Source: Ignavibacteriales bacterium
GTDB lineage: Bacteria > Bacteroidota > Ignavibacteria > Ignavibacteriales > Ignavibacteriaceae
Assembly (NCBI GenBank): GCA_012517155.1
Contig: JAAYVN010000035.1
Coordinates: 1 to 46,919 of the forward strand
Direction of reading: 5' to 3'
Length of the DNA: 46,919 nt
Shown piece by piece: positions 35,578 to 43,904 of this stretch; within the stretch, counting starts at the first letter, position 1, and every line of letters starts with the position of its first letter. A program made the translations under genes and the position numbers. The notes under the pieces were generated by a model. That model saw only the letters and a program-made list of their open reading frames with translations, was not told where the DNA came from and searched no databases.

Positions 35578-36679
35578 CTACTGCTGACTGTACATCTGCA
35601 GATATGCCCTGATAAAGAGGTCAATTTCTCCATCCATAACTCCCCCCGTGTCCGAAGTCTCAGCGTTTGTGCGGTGATCCTTCACCATGTTATATGGATG
35701 GAAAACATACGATCGTATCTGGCTTCCCCATTCGATCTTTAACTTGCTCCTTTCAATTTCATCTAGCTCCGCCGCCTGCTTTTCTTTTTCTTTCTGATAG
35801 AGTTTGGATTTAAGCAGTTTCATAGCTCCGTTGCGGTTGCTTAACTGTGATCGCTCTGCCTGACATGCGGCTACTATCCCCGTCGGGATGTGAGTTATCC
35901 TAACCGCCGTCTCGACTTTATTCACATTCTGTCCCCCCTTGCCGCCTGAACGGTAAGTGTCTATCCGCAAATCCGCCGGGTTTATATCTATCTCGATTTC
36001 ATCATCCACTTCCGGGATTACGTAAACTGATGCGAAAGAGGTGTGCCGGCGCTTGTTTGAATCAAAAGGGGAGATCCTAACCAGCCGGTGAACTCCGTTC
36101 TCTGCACGCAGATAACCATACGAGAATTCTCCCGCTATCTCCACAGTCGCACTTTTTATCCCTGCACCGTCCCCATCGAGTATGTCCAGAATCACCGCTT
36201 TGTAGTTCCTGATATCACAGTATCTCAGATACATGCGCAGCAGCATCTCCGCCCAGTCCTGTGCTTCCGTTCCCCCTGCACCGGAGTGGATGGTTAGTAT
36301 GCAGTTGCGTGCGTCGTCCTTTCCCCCCAGCATGTTCTTGAATTCCAGATCTTCCAGACTTTTTGTGATTGTCCTTAATTCCTGCCCAATCTCATTCGTG
36401 AACGAATCGTCCCTCTCCCCCTCGGCTAATTCAATAATTTCTTTTGCCGAGTTGAGCCTCTTTTCTATATCGTTGATGGAGTCCACCCAGTCACTAAGGG
36501 ATTTTATTTCCTGCAGGATTTTCTGCGCGCCAATCTGGTTTTCCCAGAACCCGCTTTCCCCGGTTTTATGTTGCAGCTGACTTATTTTATCCTGTTTCTC
36601 ATCGACCTTAAAGATAACCTCGTAATCGCCACAGGCGATCTTTCAGATTATTCAGGTCTTTCAGTTCATCATCGTACAT
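35578..36679 (-). CDS. prfB: Peptide chain release factor 2, expressed by +1 frameshift
   Basis: Recognises UGA and UAA stop codons and releases the peptide. RF2 marks are the SPF tripeptide (RISPFDSNK) and GGQ in [11 protein letters not shown]. The main frame has no ATG near its 5' end. An upstream ATG at 36679 with a GGAG site encodes 23 residues ending LWRLRGYL in another frame and stops at TAA (36610-36608). A +1 shift at the CTT codon joins it to KVDEKQD and gives 366 residues, matching the family length. The in-frame stop is UAA, not the usual UGA. An internal GTG at 36486 exists but would lose the first domain. Confidence 0.92.
36608..36621 (-). promoter_or_regulatory. Programmed +1 frameshift site of prfB (UAA type)
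   Basis: Minus-strand reading: GAGGT (36621-36617, anti-SD complementary), three bases TAT, slippery CTT (36613-36611), stop TAA (36610-36608). The SD-to-CTT spacing of 3 bases equals the canonical RF2 site, but the canonical stop is UGA followed by C. Here UAA is followed by G. Confidence 0.85.
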
Positions 36680-36691
36680 ATTTTCTCCGTT

Positions 36692-37609
36692 TTATAATTT
36701 CTCTGTAATGCTTTTAACCGCATCATCCAAATCCTGCTTCCCACCGGCTTCGAACCAGACAATTTCCTTGTCTCCCCGGAACCATGTCATCTGTCTTTTG
36801 GCATAATTGCGGCTTGCCTGCTTGATTGCTTCCACTGCCTCCGCAAGAGGATATTTTCCCTCAAGATACCGGATCAGTTCTTTGTATCCCACTGTGTTCA
36901 TGGAATTGTATGAAAGGTCATACCCCATGTCAAGCAGTTGTTTAACTTCCTCCAGAAATCCGGCTTCCATCATGGCATCCACACGCCGGTTTATCCGGTC
37001 GTATAATCCTTGCCGCTCCCAATTAATTCCGAATTGCATAAATTCGATTCTGGTTTCGCGATGGTGCTCGGACTGCAGTTTCCATATCGGCTCCCCCGAA
37101 ATGCGGAATACTTCCAGCGCCCTGATAATCCTTTTGTAATTCTGCGGCAGAAGCTTTTCCGCAGAAACGGGATCAACTTCCCGCAACATCTCCAGCAGAC
37201 AATCGTTCCCTTTTTCAATCCTGAGTTTATCAAGTTGTTCACGGTACTCCGGATCCGTCCCGGCCGTATCGAAAATACCTCCGGTGAGCGCACGGATATA
37301 AAGTCCCGTTCCGCCAACTACTACAGGGATTTTATTTGCCTTATGTAAACCGGCAATTATCTTCAGTGCGTCCTTCTCGAACTGAGCGGCACTGTAATTC
37401 TCCCAGGGCTCAATGCAGTCAATCAGATGGTGCTTTATTCTGCTAAGCTCCGCCTTGTCCGGTTTCGCAGTTCCGATATCCAGCAGTTTATATATCTGCC
37501 GGCTGTCCGCTGAGATTATTTCGGTCTGGAGCTGTTCAGCGAGTTTAAGCGAAAGGGTGGTTTTTCCGGATGCCGTGGCACCTGAAATAATTATTACTTT
37601 TCTTTCCAT
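36692..37609 (-). CDS. miaA: tRNA dimethylallyltransferase
   Basis: Adds a dimethylallyl group to A37 of tRNAs reading U-starting codons, the first step of ms2i6A formation. P-loop GATASGKT at 10-17, SADSRQIYKLLDIGTAKP near 35-52, VVGGTGLYIRALTGG near 98-112, and a C-terminal KQASRNYAKRQMTWFRGD match the family; 305 residues is normal. It overlaps pcm by 16 bases and lies 12 bases before prfB. Its isoprenoid substrate comes from the pathway that Dxs starts. Confidence 0.96.
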   Translation of the reverse strand: MERKVIIISGATASGKTTLSLKLAEQLQTEIISADSRQIYKLLDIGTAKPDKAELSRIKHHLIDCIEPWENYSAAQFEKDALKIIAGLHKANKIPVVVGGTGLYIRALTGGIFDTAGTDPEYREQLDKLRIEKGNDCLLEMLREVDPVSAEKLLPQNYKRIIRALEVFRISGEPIWKLQSEHHRETRIEFMQFGINWERQGLYDRINRRVDAMMEAGFLEEVKQLLDMGYDLSYNSMNTVGYKELIRYLEGKYPLAEAVEAIKQASRNYAKRQMTWFRGDKEIVWFEAGGKQDLDDAVKSITEKL

Positions 37610-38232
37610 CCTTCTCTCCCAATCAGGGGAACGAAGGTAAATGCCGAATGTTCCTTGACTTGATACTCTTCCCGGTCAACCCGCAAAAGGGTCTTCATCG
37701 TCTGCGTGCTCTTATTCCCGACGGGTATTACCAGCCGTCCCCCGATTGCCAGCTGCGATTTTAACGACTTCGGTACGTCCGGACTCGCCGCGGTTACTAT
37801 AATTCCATCATATGGTGCGAATTCGCTCCACCCGATTGTCCCGTCTCCGTACTTTGCGTATATGCGCAAACCCAGTTCATCAAACAGCTTCCTCGTTAGG
37901 GAGTAAATGTCGTGCTGCCTTTCAATGGTATACACTTTCATCCCCATGTTTGTAAGTATCGCCGCCTGGTAACCGGATCCGGTTCCGATTTCAAGGACTT
38001 TCTGCCCTTCTTTCAACTGCAGTTCCTGCGTCATGAAGGCTACGGTGTATGGCTGCGAAATTGTCTGCTCGCATCCTATCGGCAGAGCTATATCCTTGTA
38101 CGCATGGAATTCCAGCGCCTTTGGCAGAAATTTGTGCCTCTCTACATTGTTGATTGCTTTCAGTACTTCCGGATCGGTTATCCCTTTGGACATTAGTCCG
38201 TTTACTAATTCTTGTCGTGATTTTTCGTGCAT
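37594..38232 (-). CDS. pcm: Protein-L-isoaspartate O-methyltransferase
   Basis: Repairs isoaspartyl damage in aged proteins by SAM-dependent methylation. The family N-terminus (VERHKFLPKALEFHAYKDIALPIG), TISQPYTVAFMTQ, and the SAM motif VLEIGTGSGYQAAILT at about 79-94 are clear; 212 residues is normal. First gene of the operon pcm-miaA-prfB-yjbQ. The 86-base upstream gap is very A+T-rich and shared with a divergent gene. Confidence 0.95.
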   Translation of the reverse strand: MHEKSRQELVNGLMSKGITDPEVLKAINNVERHKFLPKALEFHAYKDIALPIGCEQTISQPYTVAFMTQELQLKEGQKVLEIGTGSGYQAAILTNMGMKVYTIERQHDIYSLTRKLFDELGLRIYAKYGDGTIGWSEFAPYDGIIVTAASPDVPKSLKSQLAIGGRLVIPVGNKSTQTMKTLLRVDREEYQVKEHSAFTFVPLIGREGWKEK

Positions 38233-38247
38233 ATTTTAAATAATTAT

Positions 38248-38293
38248 ATTATCAAAGATAAAAATATTTTTTATTATAAATATATTTGATAAT
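38248..38293. other. Wide inverted repeat in a divergent promoter region
   Basis: ATTATCAAA (38248-38256) is repeated inverted as TTTGATAAT (38285-38293) with 28 bases between, in the A+T-rich gap between pcm and the UPF0316 gene. It may be an operator for a dimeric regulator or chance in A+T-rich DNA. Confidence 0.3.
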
Positions 38294-38318
38294 TTAGAAT
38301 GTCTATTATGGAGAAAAA

Positions 38319-38837
38319 ATGTTGGAAATGCTCTTAAGCGGTTTGCTGATAATGCTTATGCGAATCTGCGACGTTACGATTGGTACGGTCAGGACTATCC
38401 TGATTGTCCAGGGTAGGAAATTGCTTGCCGGACTGGCAGGATTTGTTGAAGTGCTGATCTGGATTTTTGCTATTCGGACGGTATTTCAGCACCTGGATAA
38501 CATGTATAATTTGTTCGGATATGCCATCGGGTTCGGTCTTGGTAATGTGCTCGGTATTACGCTCGAACAGAAAATAGGACTCGGCTATTCGCAGCTGACG
38601 GTGATCTCCCGCATGTTCACCGACGAAATTGCCACAATGCTGAGGAAATCGAAAATCGGTGTTACGCTCGTCCCGGGCGAGGGGGGCGCCGGCGGTGTGG
38701 CTATTCTCATTGTGATTATCCCCAGAAAAAAACAGAAACAGATTATTAAGGAAATCGAGGCGATTGATAAAAACTGCTTTATTACAGTCCAGTCGGCTAT
38801 GCCTTACCGGGGCTATATCCATGGTGCCAGAAAGTAA
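38319..38837 (+). CDS. UPF0316 membrane protein (DUF2179/DUF5698)
   Basis: A 172-residue protein with three predicted N-terminal helices (to about residue 80), including RICDVTIGTVRTILIVQGRK and GFGLGNVLGITLEQKIGLG. A soluble C-terminal ferredoxin-like domain follows with VTLVPGEGGAGG and VIIPRKK...EIEAIDKNCFITVQSA. The pattern is that of UPF0316; the domain may bind a ligand, but no activity is established. GGAG precedes the ATG. Co-oriented with and 12 bases ahead of a MATE gene. Confidence 0.88.
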   Translation: MLEMLLSGLLIMLMRICDVTIGTVRTILIVQGRKLLAGLAGFVEVLIWIFAIRTVFQHLDNMYNLFGYAIGFGLGNVLGITLEQKIGLGYSQLTVISRMFTDEIATMLRKSKIGVTLVPGEGGAGGVAILIVIIPRKKQKQIIKEIEAIDKNCFITVQSAMPYRGYIHGARK

Positions 38838-38849
38838 CCCGCACAACGG

Positions 38850-40193
38850 ATGAAACTGACTCCGGAAAACGGATATTATAAACGGATACTCAAGATAGCT
38901 TCACCCGCTATCGCCGGTCTCTCTGTCCAGGTTATTGTTTCCCTGGTCGATGCCGCTATGGTTGGAAGGGTTGAGAATCCCGAGTACGCCCTCGCTGCTA
39001 TGGGGCTTGGCTTCCTGGCTACCTGGGCTATCGTCAGTTTCTTCTCGAGTCTTGCAACCGGAACTCAGGTGCTGGTCTCCCACCGCTTCGGTAAAAAAGC
39101 GTATGACGAGTGTGGCTTCGTTCTTTCGAATTCTATTTTTATCGGCTTTTTTATCGGACTGCTTACTGCGTTTGCCGGGGCTTACTTCGCGTATGATATC
39201 GCAAACTTTTTTGCTAAGGATCTTATTGTAGGTAATCTAGCCGGCGAGTATTTTCAGTACCGCATCCTCGGCATCCCGTTCTTCCTGATTACTGTCTCTT
39301 ACCGGGGTTACTTTTTTGGAATAGGTAACACCAAAGTCTTTATGTTTTCGGGTATTCTCGTTAATGTGCTGAATATTTTCTTTAACTATGTGCTCATTTA
39401 CGGCGGGTTCGGTATTGAACCGATGGGGGTTGCCGGCGCAGGGCTTGGCTCTACGCTCGCTACTATACTCGATGCGGTTTTTTATTTCAGCGTTTCGCTC
39501 CATCCTTCTTTCAAAAAAACTTACCGCCTCTATAAACGCTTCAGGGTTGACCTCGGTATTCTTAAATCAATCTATAAGATTTCCCTGCCGGTTGCTTTCC
39601 AGTCGGTTTTTATTCTTCTTGGCTTTCTTTCCTTTGTTGCGGTTAGCGGACTTATCGGAATCACCGAGCAGGCAGCCACACAGGCAATCATAAGTATTCT
39701 GTTCATGTCTTTTCTCCCTTGCTATGGTTTTGGAATTGCCGCGCAGACGCTGGTGGGGAACAGCATGGGACAGGGGAAGATCCTCCTTGCCCGCATCTAT
39801 GGTTACGAAACTGCAAAGATCGCCACTTACTATACTCTCTTTCTGGCGCTGATTTTCCTCAGTGTGCCGCAATACCTTCTCCTTATTATTACCACCGACC
39901 AGAAAATCATTTCTGCTGCAACTTACGCAATGCGGGTAGCCGGCTTTGCACAGATATTCTACGCCATGGGCATCGTCCTCGCTAACGCTCTCCAGGCTTG
40001 CGGCAAAACCACCTACGTAATGCTCGCAGAGGTGATCGCTAATCTGCTGATCTTCGTCCCAGTTTCTTATTTCTTCGGTATTTATCTTGAACTCGGTATA
40101 GTGGGGGCGTGGCTGGGTCTACCGGTTTATGTGCTGATCTATTCGGCTTCCATATTCCTGAAATTCAAATACGGAAAGCTCTCGCTCGTATAA
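38850..40193 (+). CDS. MATE family efflux transporter (first copy)
   Basis: A 447-residue secondary exporter with 12 predicted helices in two homologous halves, the MATE layout (PAIAGLSVQVIVSLVDAAMVGRV near the N-terminus, AAQTLVGNSMGQGK near 290). MATE proteins expel cationic drugs or metabolites using Na+ or H+. The coupling ion and substrate cannot be read here. It is distinct in sequence from the MATE gene at 41699-43054 and lies behind UPF0316. Confidence 0.92.
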   Translation: MKLTPENGYYKRILKIASPAIAGLSVQVIVSLVDAAMVGRVENPEYALAAMGLGFLATWAIVSFFSSLATGTQVLVSHRFGKKAYDECGFVLSNSIFIGFFIGLLTAFAGAYFAYDIANFFAKDLIVGNLAGEYFQYRILGIPFFLITVSYRGYFFGIGNTKVFMFSGILVNVLNIFFNYVLIYGGFGIEPMGVAGAGLGSTLATILDAVFYFSVSLHPSFKKTYRLYKRFRVDLGILKSIYKISLPVAFQSVFILLGFLSFVAVSGLIGITEQAATQAIISILFMSFLPCYGFGIAAQTLVGNSMGQGKILLARIYGYETAKIATYYTLFLALIFLSVPQYLLLIITTDQKIISAATYAMRVAGFAQIFYAMGIVLANALQACGKTTYVMLAEVIANLLIFVPVSYFFGIYLELGIVGAWLGLPVYVLIYSASIFLKFKYGKLSLV

Positions 40194-40226
40194 AAAAAAG
40201 AGTGCTGATTTTTTTCTCAACACTCT
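40191..40226. terminator. Terminator between MATE and the LiaF-like gene
   Basis: AGAGTGcTGA (40199-40208) pairs with TCAaCACTCT (40217-40226), one mismatch, around a T-rich loop. The A-run at 40192-40199 gives a T-run on the minus strand, so it mainly ends the PspC/LiaF transcript. It touches the stop codon of the convergent MATE gene. Confidence 0.75.
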
Positions 40227-40232
40227 CTTCGT

Positions 40233-41162
40233 TTATTCTTCAAAATTCACGTTAATGGAGGTCACTCCTCCTGCAAGCCTCAGTATTATCCGTTTCTTTT
40301 GCGATTTGAAGTTCTCCGTCTGGAAGTAGCCGATGTTGATTTTTTTGAATCCGTTATACGATTTTGAGCTTACTTCCATATCGCTATAGATTTCCCCGCC
40401 GATATTTTTCGGAAGGAAAATATCTATTGAGGAAGCCCCCGCATCCAGATCCACCACCAGCGTGTCATTTACCGGTTCGCCCAGCCGTAAATCGAATGAA
40501 CTTGCACCGGTCTCAATGTCCAGGTTGAGAATTTTCAGATTGCGCAGATCAAGTTCTGCTTTGCTGGCACCGATCTCGTATTTCATGTTGTAGGAGAGGT
40601 TCCTGTTCAGTGCAAGGGAAATTCTGTTTTCCTTCCACTCTTTGGGCCAGATTATTTTTCTATCCTTGCTTGCTACTATAACCCGGTAGTTGTCCAGCCC
40701 CATCTCGTTGGTCAGGTCTATTTGCTTCGTCAGATTGTACCCTCTTATGGTGTAAAGGTGAGAAGTGTCGGGCATTTCCTTTACATAGAATGCTGATGCC
40801 CCCCCCTGAATTGAGAAATCAATAACCCTCGACTCCTTCGGAACGGGGAAGTTCAGCGAGTCCAGCATTACTTCCTTTATCTCCTCACAGCTGTCGAAGT
40901 CCGTGCTTTCCTTTATGCATGCATAGGGCTTGATTACCAGACTGTAAAATATCAATCCTATCACCACCCCCGCAAGTCCTGCGATTATGGTTTTTGCCAA
41001 GTCGTGCTTCACGAATACCGATATCCCCCAAAGTATTAGTGCAACAGGCCAGAATTTGTATAACTCGCCTACATTCAGATTAACGTTAAATACACTCGCA
41101 AGCAGGAACAGTGTTCCTACCGTTATGAGCAATAATCCCCAGAATAGTCTACCGCTTTTCAT
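40233..41162 (-). CDS. LiaF/YvqF-like envelope-stress membrane protein
   Basis: A 309-residue protein with a LiaF-type N-terminal membrane region (helices about 7-24, 37-51 and 57-77, with FWPVALILWG) and a C-terminal beta-rich 'toast-rack' domain, seen here as repeated LDLRNLKILNLDIETGASSFDLRLGE-like strands. LiaF-type proteins regulate cell-envelope stress responses. I chose the ATG at 41162, which overlaps the PspC stop as ATGA; an in-frame TTG upstream would lie inside the PspC gene. A nearby regulator is not present. Confidence 0.82.
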   Translation of the reverse strand: MKSGRLFWGLLLITVGTLFLLASVFNVNLNVGELYKFWPVALILWGISVFVKHDLAKTIIAGLAGVVIGLIFYSLVIKPYACIKESTDFDSCEEIKEVMLDSLNFPVPKESRVIDFSIQGGASAFYVKEMPDTSHLYTIRGYNLTKQIDLTNEMGLDNYRVIVASKDRKIIWPKEWKENRISLALNRNLSYNMKYEIGASKAELDLRNLKILNLDIETGASSFDLRLGEPVNDTLVVDLDAGASSIDIFLPKNIGGEIYSDMEVSSKSYNGFKKINIGYFQTENFKSQKKRIILRLAGGVTSINVNFEE

Positions 41163-41584
41163 TGTAAAGACTCCTCCTTTCGTATCGAACCTATTATTAA
41201 CCAAACACCAAATGCTATCAGCAGAAGCGGTACTACTTCGTCAAAATCAAATGACGGAAGCAGGTTGTGCATCAGGAAAATACCGCCGATAATTATCAGA
41301 AAACCTCCGAATACTTTTTCTTTTCCCGCTTTCTCTTTCTTCTTGTTCATTGCCGCAATCTCGTCAAGTACCACACTCTCGGCATTCGTTTCCGGAATCA
41401 GGATTTCAAGCGGCATAACCACTGCGCACACAATGTACACTATCAAACCTACCCCGTTAAGGAATGTCCCCAGCACGAATGCTATTCTTACGAATACGGG
41501 ATCCACGTCCAGGTACTGTGCTATACCCCCCGCTACCCCGAAAATTATTTTGTCCTTTACGGATCTGCTTAACCGCTTTTTCAT
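41159..41584 (-). CDS. PspC domain membrane protein
   Basis: A 141-residue protein. The PspC domain occupies about 1-60 (RSVKDKIIFGVAGGIAQYLDVDP, then a helix IVYIVCAVVMPLEI). After a charged linker, two more helices at about 90-130 resemble the LiaI/LiaF membrane region. PspC domains sense membrane stress in the phage-shock response. The ATG at 41584 has GGAGG 6 bases upstream; the TTG four codons earlier is unlikely. Translationally coupled (ATGA) to the LiaF-like gene, so the two probably act together. Confidence 0.9.
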   Translation of the reverse strand: MKKRLSRSVKDKIIFGVAGGIAQYLDVDPVFVRIAFVLGTFLNGVGLIVYIVCAVVMPLEILIPETNAESVVLDEIAAMNKKKEKAGKEKVFGGFLIIIGGIFLMHNLLPSFDFDEVVPLLLIAFGVWLIIGSIRKEESLQ

Positions 41585-41698
41585 TTTTGCCTCCAAAAAA
41601 ATATAATGTTTTCGGGTGCAAAATAGTTTAATATTTCTTCAAAAAAACAAATATCGGTTAAACGGTTCATTCCCGTTATAATCGGCTCACCCTTTTTC

Positions 41699-43054
41699 TC
41701 AGCGGGGAAATGTTTCTTTGAAGTGCCGGAGCTTCAACCGGAAACGGAAATAGAATAACGACGATGAGGTGATTAAACTAAGCAAAAAGCCAATCCAGAT
41801 TCCGTAAACCCCCAGGGAAAATATGAACGCAAGTACGTACCCCGATGCTATACCTACCAGCCAGTAGCTTCCGAAACTCATTACCATGGGGACTTTCATG
41901 TCGGTCAGCCCTCTTAGTATCCCGATGCCAGTTGCCTGCAGTCCGTCGAATATCTGGAATAGTGCCGCAATTATTAACAGACCCGACGCTATTTCCACTA
42001 CCCCTCCGTCCTTTACGTAAAACCACGGCAGTATCCCTTTGAAGATTACCAGCAATAACCCGAAGAATACTTCCAGCCCTAAGGATATCCCCATACCCAG
42101 ATTTCCGATATTCCTTATCTTGTTTAAATCCCTCTCCCCGTATGCATTTCCAATCCTTACCGCTGCGGCTGACGAAATCCCCAGGATCAGCATGAAGGTT
42201 ATGGAGGCGATGTTCATAGCTATCTGGTGTGCCGCCAGCTCCTTTACCCCTATCCATGCAACCATTATAGATGCCAGGGAAAAAGCACCCACTTCAAAGA
42301 AGTGCTGTAATCCCACCGGTATCCCCAGCCGGATTATTTTCATGAAGTCCCTTGCCTCAATCCTGAAATCAAGGAAGTTGAATCTGTACACCCGGAAACG
42401 ATTGTCATAGTAGAAATATAGAATTAAAAAGAGAGCCATGTAAATTCTCGAGAAGAGGGTCGCGTAGCCGGCGCCGTCCAGTCCCATTTGCGGAAATCCA
42501 AGATTCCCGAAAATCAGTAACCAGTTCGTCAGGAAGTTGATTATGTTTGCGGACAGGGATGCGTACATTCCCGGTTTCATTATCCCGAATCCGTCAAAAA
42601 ACTGCTTGAATGTCTGCCCGATCATCACCGGGAACATCGAATAGCCAAGTATGCGCAGGTAGGAGACAGCTTTCCCCGTAATTTCTTCCGGCAAGCCAAG
42701 CACATAAAGTATCCCCGAGGTGTAATAGGAAAAGAACGCCAGGAAAATTCCGGTGATTATGTTTACGTAGAGGGATTGCTTTACCAGTCCGCCGCAATGG
42801 GAGGTGTCGTTCTCCCCGATAGCAATTGCCACCAGTGGGGTTACTGCATAGCTTATACCAAGCCCGAAAATCAGCACGAGTATGAAAAGACTGTGCGCAA
42901 CCGAGGAAGCTGCCAGATCCGCAGCACTCAGGTTCCCCACCATAACCGAGTCCACTATATTCATCAGCATTATCCCGAATTGCCCAAGGGATATGGGATA
43001 AGCCATCCTCAGGATGGTCTTGATTTCTTCTTTGTGCCTTCCTAGTGAATACAT
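41699..43054 (-). CDS. MATE family efflux transporter (second copy)
   Basis: A 451-residue protein with 12 helices and the MATE signature in both halves (AYPISLGQFGIMLMNIVDSVMVG near 18, ISSAAAVRIGNAYGERD near 297). It is closer in style to the NorM type than the copy at 38850. It is the last gene of the nucleoside-salvage run, 15 bases after pnp, with AAGGA just before its ATG. Export of a nucleoside or base is possible from position only. Confidence 0.92.
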   Translation of the reverse strand: MYSLGRHKEEIKTILRMAYPISLGQFGIMLMNIVDSVMVGNLSAADLAASSVAHSLFILVLIFGLGISYAVTPLVAIAIGENDTSHCGGLVKQSLYVNIITGIFLAFFSYYTSGILYVLGLPEEITGKAVSYLRILGYSMFPVMIGQTFKQFFDGFGIMKPGMYASLSANIINFLTNWLLIFGNLGFPQMGLDGAGYATLFSRIYMALFLILYFYYDNRFRVYRFNFLDFRIEARDFMKIIRLGIPVGLQHFFEVGAFSLASIMVAWIGVKELAAHQIAMNIASITFMLILGISSAAAVRIGNAYGERDLNKIRNIGNLGMGISLGLEVFFGLLLVIFKGILPWFYVKDGGVVEIASGLLIIAALFQIFDGLQATGIGILRGLTDMKVPMVMSFGSYWLVGIASGYVLAFIFSLGVYGIWIGFLLSLITSSSLFYFRFRLKLRHFKETFPR

Positions 43055-43069
43055 TTCCTTACTGGTTTT

Positions 43070-43891
43070 CTAGCGGGGGAGTAGTTCGAAAATCTTTTTT
43101 ATCAGCCGCTCGAATTCGTCTTTTATCCTGTTTGCCGTTTCGGTAACTTCACTGTGACTCAGTTTCTGTGCGCTTATGCCCGCCGCATAGTTGGTAATGC
43201 ACGAAATTGATGCCACCCGGATACCCAGCTTCAGCGCGGTGATTATCTCGTGCACTGTGGACATCCCGACAGCGTCGAATCCGAGCTTCGCAGCCATCCT
43301 TACTTCTGCAGGGGTTTCGTAGGTCGGTCCTTTTGAAAAGAAATAACTCCCTTCCTTAATCGGAATATTCTCTTCCTCGGCGGCTTGCCTGATTATCCCG
43401 TGCAATTCTTCGTCGGGAAAATTCCTTATCGCATTTACCTCTTTTAATAAGAATGACCCCAGCGCTTCGGAAATTTCCTTTTTCAGGTTGAGTGTGGAAA
43501 AGGAGTTGAACAGCATCAGGTCCCCCGGCGTCAGATCCCCGCTTACTCCTCCGGCTGCGTTGGTTATCAAAAGCTGCTTTGCCCCCAGTTTATGCGTGAA
43601 CATTACCGGAAAAAGACATTTCTCCAGCGGGTATCCTTCGTAAAAATGGATGCGTCCGTCAAACAGCAGCAACCGCTTCTCCTTTAGCCGGGCAAAATGT
43701 ATTTTCCCGCCGTGCCCCTCCACGGTGGAAGGGGGATAACCGGGAATGTCCATGGTTCTGATAGTCTTAACAATTTCCACTGAACCGGAAAATCCCCCTA
43801 ATCCGCTCCCCAGAATCAGGGCTGCATCGGGCTTGAACGGTGCATTGTCCAAAACAAATTTTATGCTCTCTTCGTGCTTGCTGAAATTCAT
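43070..43891 (-). CDS. Purine-nucleoside phosphorylase (trimeric type)
   Basis: Splits purine nucleosides with phosphate to free base plus (deoxy)ribose 1-phosphate. The 273 residues fit the trimeric, human-like class: GSGLGGF at 28-34, TVEGHGG near 56-62, GRIHFYEGY, TNAAGGV near 110-116, E192 in GPTYETPAE and N234 in CITNYAAG. The Glu and Asn pair in these motifs points to 6-oxopurines (inosine, guanosine). I start at the ATG 43891, 13 bases after nupC; an in-frame TTG at 43927 would overlap that gene. Confidence 0.94.
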   Translation of the reverse strand: MNFSKHEESIKFVLDNAPFKPDAALILGSGLGGFSGSVEIVKTIRTMDIPGYPPSTVEGHGGKIHFARLKEKRLLLFDGRIHFYEGYPLEKCLFPVMFTHKLGAKQLLITNAAGGVSGDLTPGDLMLFNSFSTLNLKKEISEALGSFLLKEVNAIRNFPDEELHGIIRQAAEEENIPIKEGSYFFSKGPTYETPAEVRMAAKLGFDAVGMSTVHEIITALKLGIRVASISCITNYAAGISAQKLSHSEVTETANRIKDEFERLIKKIFELLPR

Positions 43892-43904
43892 ATACTTCCT
43901 GAAA

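Noticed and set aside
36484-36486. GTG at this position as the prfB start
   Set aside because: It gives only 302 residues and removes the N-terminal helical domain. The upstream frame with RGYL and the slippery CTT explains the missing part.
38334-38846. 170-residue minus-strand frame opposite the UPF0316 gene
   Set aside because: The plus-strand frame carries the UPF0316 pattern and a GGAG site; the antisense frame shows no motif.
41640-41698. Possible terminator after the second MATE gene
   Set aside because: AACGG and CCGTT give a 5-bp stem, and the T-run is too far away. No firm call.
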